From positions 1-25,378 of the forward strand of contig JAHFDE010000007.1 of the NCBI GenBank assembly GCA_023249165.1: a stretch of 25,378 nucleotides of DNA, in the 5' to 3' direction. Positions 22,824 through 25,378 of this stretch are shown piece after piece. The translations under genes and the position numbers were made by a program. The notes beneath the pieces are model-generated. The model made no database searches and had not been told where the DNA came from. It saw only the letters and a list, made by a program, of their open reading frames with translations. Source of the stretch: Candidatus Methylomirabilota bacterium (GTDB lineage: Bacteria; Methylomirabilota; Methylomirabilia; Methylomirabilales; CSP1-5). Numbering within the stretch: the first letter of the stretch is position 1; each line of letters opens with the position of its first letter.

Positions 22824-23389
22824 TGTTCGACCTCCGGTGCCCGTGCGTAGAAACTCAACACGGTCTGGCCGTGTGCCCTTTCTCGGATACGACGCAGATT
22901 CCCGATACGCTCCGGAAGTGGCTCCTTGGCAAAGTGCTCGACGATCACAACCCCACGGGGCCGGAGCAGGTCGCCGGAGGCCACCACGCCCAACGTGCGG
23001 GGGGCGAGGCCGCTGCCATAGGGAGGATCCAGAAAAATGATATCGAAGCTTTCCCGCTGACGGGCGAGACGCGGCAGGACGCGCAGCACGTCACCGGCGA
23101 GCACCCGGTTCTGCCGCAAGCCGGCCGTCTTGACGTTCTCCCGGAGCACGCGAAGGCAGGCCGGATCCTGCTCGAGAAAGACAACCTCGGCACCGCCACG
23201 GCTCAGGGCCTCGATGCCGACTGCCCCCGACCCGGCGTACAGGTCAAGAAATCGAACCCCCCGGACTGAGCTTCCGAGAATACCAAAAAGAGCCTCCCGA
23301 AGGTAGTCGGAAGTTGGACGGACCCTCTTCCCCTTCGGAGCCTTGAGTCGTCGTCCTTTCGCCTCCCCTGCGATCACCCGCATACGCAT
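22820..23389 (-). CDS. rsmD: 16S rRNA (guanine966-N2)-methyltransferase RsmD
   Basis: SAM-dependent methyltransferase of 189 residues that modifies G966 of 16S rRNA in the assembling 30S subunit. It opens MRVIAGEAKGRRLKAPKG and RPTSDYLREALFGIL, has the SAM-binding motif FLDLYAGSGAVGIEALSRGG and EQDPACLRVLRENV, and the catalytic IIFLDPPYGSG. The start could be ATG 23389 or 23383; neither has a clear ribosome site, and an inverted-repeat element lies immediately upstream. The stop overlaps the coaD GTG. Confidence 0.95.
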   Translation of the reverse strand: MRMRVIAGEAKGRRLKAPKGKRVRPTSDYLREALFGILGSSVRGVRFLDLYAGSGAVGIEALSRGGAEVVFLEQDPACLRVLRENVKTAGLRQNRVLAGDVLRVLPRLARQRESFDIIFLDPPYGSGLAPRTLGVVASGDLLRPRGVVIVEHFAKEPLPERIGNLRRIRERAHGQTVLSFYARAPEVEQ

Positions 23390-23395
23390 GCAGCT

Positions 23396-23514
23396 GCTGG
23401 AAAGCTAGTAAGCTGGGACGCTTGGATGCTCACGCGGAGCATGAACCCACACCATTTCCTTGCAGTCCATAACCTTCCTTGCGTTCCAGCATCCCAGCGT
23501 TCTAGCCTACCAGC
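23396..23514. repeat. Intergenic inverted-repeat element with GCTGG/GCTAG periodicity
   Basis: It fills nearly all of the 127-base recG-rsmD gap. The left arm (23396-23422) and the complement of the right arm (23488-23514) agree at 22 of 27 bases. Both follow GCTGG-NAN-GCTAG-NAN-GCTGGGA-N-GCT, that is, short GCTRG words at 8-base steps. The arms are separated by 65 bases holding a second perfect hairpin, ATGCTC-ACGCG-GAGCAT (23426-23442). No open frame or transposase is present. It may be a dispersed intergenic repeat or a MITE-like element; only one copy was recognised in this window. Confidence 0.7.
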
Positions 23515-23516
23515 CT

Positions 23517-25378
23517 TTATCCGACGGTAGCCAGCGCCAGTGCCCCTTCCCACCGCTGCTCTACGGCATCGCGGAGCAACGAGTGACCGATGAGGTGAGG
23601 ATCCTCTTCCACCAGCCTCAAGGCCTCCCGCTGGGCAAGCTCAAGGAGCCTCACGTCTCGAAGAAGATGGGCAACTTTAAGATCCGGTACTCCCGCTTGC
23701 CGCGTCCCGAACAGCTCTCCTGGCCCCCTGAGCTCCAGATCCCGTTCGGCGAGCTGAAAACCATCCGCCCACTCCACCATGGCCTGAAGTCTGGCCGCGC
23801 CCTCCTCGGTGAGGGTCCGGCCGTGAATCAGGAAGCAGACCGCTTGGGCCTGGGACCGCCCGACCCTTCCCCGAATCTGATGCAGTTGCGTGAGGCCAAG
23901 GCGATCGGCATGTTCCACCACCACCACCGTCGCCCGCGGAACATCCATTCCCACCTCCACCACCGTGGTGGCCACCAAAACCTGAATCTCCCCATGGCGG
24001 AAGGCGTCCATGACCCTGCGTTTTTCCTCTGTCCGCATCCGGCCGTGGATACAACCGACGCTGCTGTCACGAAGAATCCCTTTCTGGAGCTCGGCGGCCA
24101 AACTCGTCGCCGCCTTCAGATCGGCCTCCTCACTCTCTTCCACGAGGGGACAGATCACGTACGCAGCTCCTCCCCTTCGGACCTCCTCCCGCACGAACTC
24201 GTAGGCCTGAAGGCGCATCCCCTCGGGGACCAGCTCGGTCTTCACGGGTTGCCGTCCTGGTAGCAGCCCCTCGATGGTCGAGAGGTTGAGGTCACCGTAG
24301 AGCGCGAAAGCCAAGGTTCTGGGGATCGGGGTGGCGGTCATGACCAAGGTATGCGGCCGAGAACCCTTGGCGGCCAACTCCGCCCGTTGTTTCACCCCAA
24401 AGCGGTGCTGCTCATCCACAACGATGAGGCCCAGACGGTGAAAGCTGACCGCCTCCTGCAGGAGGGCGTGGGTTCCGATGGCCACCTGCACCTCACCCGC
24501 AGCAATAGATTGCCGAAGCCTCTCCCGCTCCCGTACGCTTGTCCCTCCGCTCAGGAGGCCGATCTGAATCCCCACGGGCTCCAGGACGGCCTGGGCCTTC
24601 AGGTAGTGTTGCTCCGCTAGGATCTCTGTAGGCGCCATAATCGCACCCTGGAAGCCGCTTCCCACGGCATGGACCATGGCCAGGAGGGCCACCGCTGTCT
24701 TCCCAGACCCCACATCCCCTTGCAGCAGGCGCATCATGGGTCGAGGCCGCGCCATGTCAGCCTTGATCTCCTCCAGCACCCGCTCCTGGGCGGGTGTAAG
24801 CTCAAACCCCAGACGTGCTCGCACCGCCGTTTCGATGCCCGACGCCCCCGCCATGGCGGCCGCCACATCCGCCTCTGCCGCCCGACGCATGCGGGCCACG
24901 CCGAGGCCCAACAGCAGGAGGTCATCGAAGGCGAGGCGCCTCTTCCCCGCCTCCGCGTCCTCCATCTGCTCGGGAAAGTGAATCGCCCGGAGAGCCTCGG
25001 GAAGGGTCATGAGGCCGTGACGATGGAGGATCCCGTGCGGAAGGAAGTCTTGAACCTGCGGGGCCCACGCCAAGATGAGGTCTTTCATGAAGCTCCGAAG
25101 CCACCGTTGGAACAGTCCGTCAGCCAAGGGATACACCGGGACGATGCAGCCCGTGTGAGTCTGGCTTCCATCCTCCCATGCCTCGTAATCCGGGTTCACC
25201 ATCTCGAACCCCGGACCCCAACCCACTTTCCCCGACACGATGACCCGGTGACCGGGCTGGAACCGCTGCTTGAGGTACGGTTGATGAAACCATTTGGCGA
25301 CTAACGTCCCGGTTCCGTCTGCGAGGATGACCGACAGGATCTTGAAGCCACGGCGGGTTGAGGTGACTGCCGTCCCTT
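23517..25378 (-). CDS. recG: ATP-dependent DNA helicase RecG, 5' end outside the window
   Basis: Superfamily 2 helicase that remodels stalled replication forks and Holliday junctions. The frame is open to the window edge, showing 619 C-terminal residues. The wedge (OB) domain is visible as ILSVILADGTGTLVAKWF and then QPGHRVIVSGKV. Helicase motifs follow: LTPAQERVLEEI (Q-like), Walker A LLQGDVGSGKTAVAL, motif Ia APTEILAEQHY, motif II VVDEQHRFGVKQR, motif III MTATPIPRTLAFALYGDL, and motifs IV-VI including VATTVVEVGMDVPRATVVVVE and QIRGRVGRSQ. The C-terminal GFQLAERDLELRGPGELFGTRQAG is the RecG TRG-type region. Full RecG is about 700-800 residues, so roughly 100-180 are outside. It heads the visible housekeeping run upstream of rsmD. 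Confidence 0.97.
   Translation of the reverse strand, partial: GTAVTSTRRGFKILSVILADGTGTLVAKWFHQPYLKQRFQPGHRVIVSGKVGWGPGFEMVNPDYEAWEDGSQTHTGCIVPVYPLADGLFQRWLRSFMKDLILAWAPQVQDFLPHGILHRHGLMTLPEALRAIHFPEQMEDAEAGKRRLAFDDLLLLGLGVARMRRAAEADVAAAMAGASGIETAVRARLGFELTPAQERVLEEIKADMARPRPMMRLLQGDVGSGKTAVALLAMVHAVGSGFQGAIMAPTEILAEQHYLKAQAVLEPVGIQIGLLSGGTSVRERERLRQSIAAGEVQVAIGTHALLQEAVSFHRLGLIVVDEQHRFGVKQRAELAAKGSRPHTLVMTATPIPRTLAFALYGDLNLSTIEGLLPGRQPVKTELVPEGMRLQAYEFVREEVRRGGAAYVICPLVEESEEADLKAATSLAAELQKGILRDSSVGCIHGRMRTEEKRRVMDAFRHGEIQVLVATTVVEVGMDVPRATVVVVEHADRLGLTQLHQIRGRVGRSQAQAVCFLIHGRTLTEEGAARLQAMVEWADGFQLAERDLELRGPGELFGTRQAGVPDLKVAHLLRDVRLLELAQREALRLVEEDPHLIGHSLLRDAVEQRWEGALALATVG

Noticed and set aside
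1..25378. Search for CRISPR arrays, tRNA/rRNA genes, transposases and integrases
   Set aside because: No regularly spaced repeats, tRNA-like cloverleaf, rRNA sequence or mobile-element protein was recognised on either strand.

Overview
The window looks like a chromosomal stretch of a GC-rich autotrophic bacterium that also handles C1 units on tetrahydromethanopterin (H4MPT). The central 12.5 kb is an almost complete Calvin-Benson-Bassham (CBB) operon with red-type (form IC) RuBisCO. The second gene of that operon is an MtdB-type methylene-H4MPT dehydrogenase. Form IC RuBisCO, CbbX, class I aldolase and H4MPT enzymology together suggest an NC10-type bacterium (Methylomirabilis or Rokubacteria relatives) or another CBB-using methylotroph. 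This is inference from gene content; no search was run.

Layout, nearly all on the minus strand and so transcribed from high to low coordinates. (1) 25378-18380: recG (5' end cut off), rsmD, coaD, an aspartate aminotransferase, a peptide-transporter substrate-binding protein and a low-specificity threonine aldolase. They are tightly packed, with 1-4 base overlaps at several junctions. A 27-base imperfect inverted repeat lies between recG and rsmD. (2) 18393-17461: cbbR (LysR family) is the only plus-strand gene, and its 3' end overlaps the threonine aldolase gene. (3) 17460-17254: a compact AT-rich control region. Two divergent sigma70-like promoters share their -35 bases, and an inverted repeat fitting the LysR/CbbR consensus is centred about 65 bases upstream of the predicted operon start. 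(4) 17253-4756: the CBB operon, in the order CBS-domain protein, mtdB, class I fructose-bisphosphate aldolase, transketolase, GlpX-type fructose/sedoheptulose bisphosphatase, ribulose-phosphate epimerase, cbbL, cbbS, cbbX, phosphoribulokinase, GAPDH, cbbY. A 44-codon P-loop fragment resembling the start of a second kind of phosphoribulokinase is wedged before transketolase. (5) 4649-1: a broken HIT-family gene, a membrane-anchored alpha/beta hydrolase and dppB-C-D-F (dppF cut by the window edge).

How it works together: CbbR probably drives the long transcript. PRK makes ribulose-1,5-bisphosphate and CbbLS carboxylates it. CbbX re-activates inhibited RuBisCO and CbbY probably destroys inhibitory sugar bisphosphates. 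GAPDH, aldolase, GlpX, transketolase and epimerase regenerate the acceptor. Phosphoglycerate kinase, triose-phosphate isomerase and ribose-5-phosphate isomerase are not in the window. MtdB would tie C1 oxidation, a source of CO2 and reductant, to the same control.

The most notable points are the C1/CBB mixed operon with a CBS protein at its head, the cbbR control region, two gene relics at cluster junctions, a repeat-built acidic tail on GAPDH, and a peptide-transporter gene set that appears split by the CBB block. No tRNA, rRNA, CRISPR array, transposase or convincing rho-independent terminator was seen. Every stretch longer than 150 bases outside genes is described.
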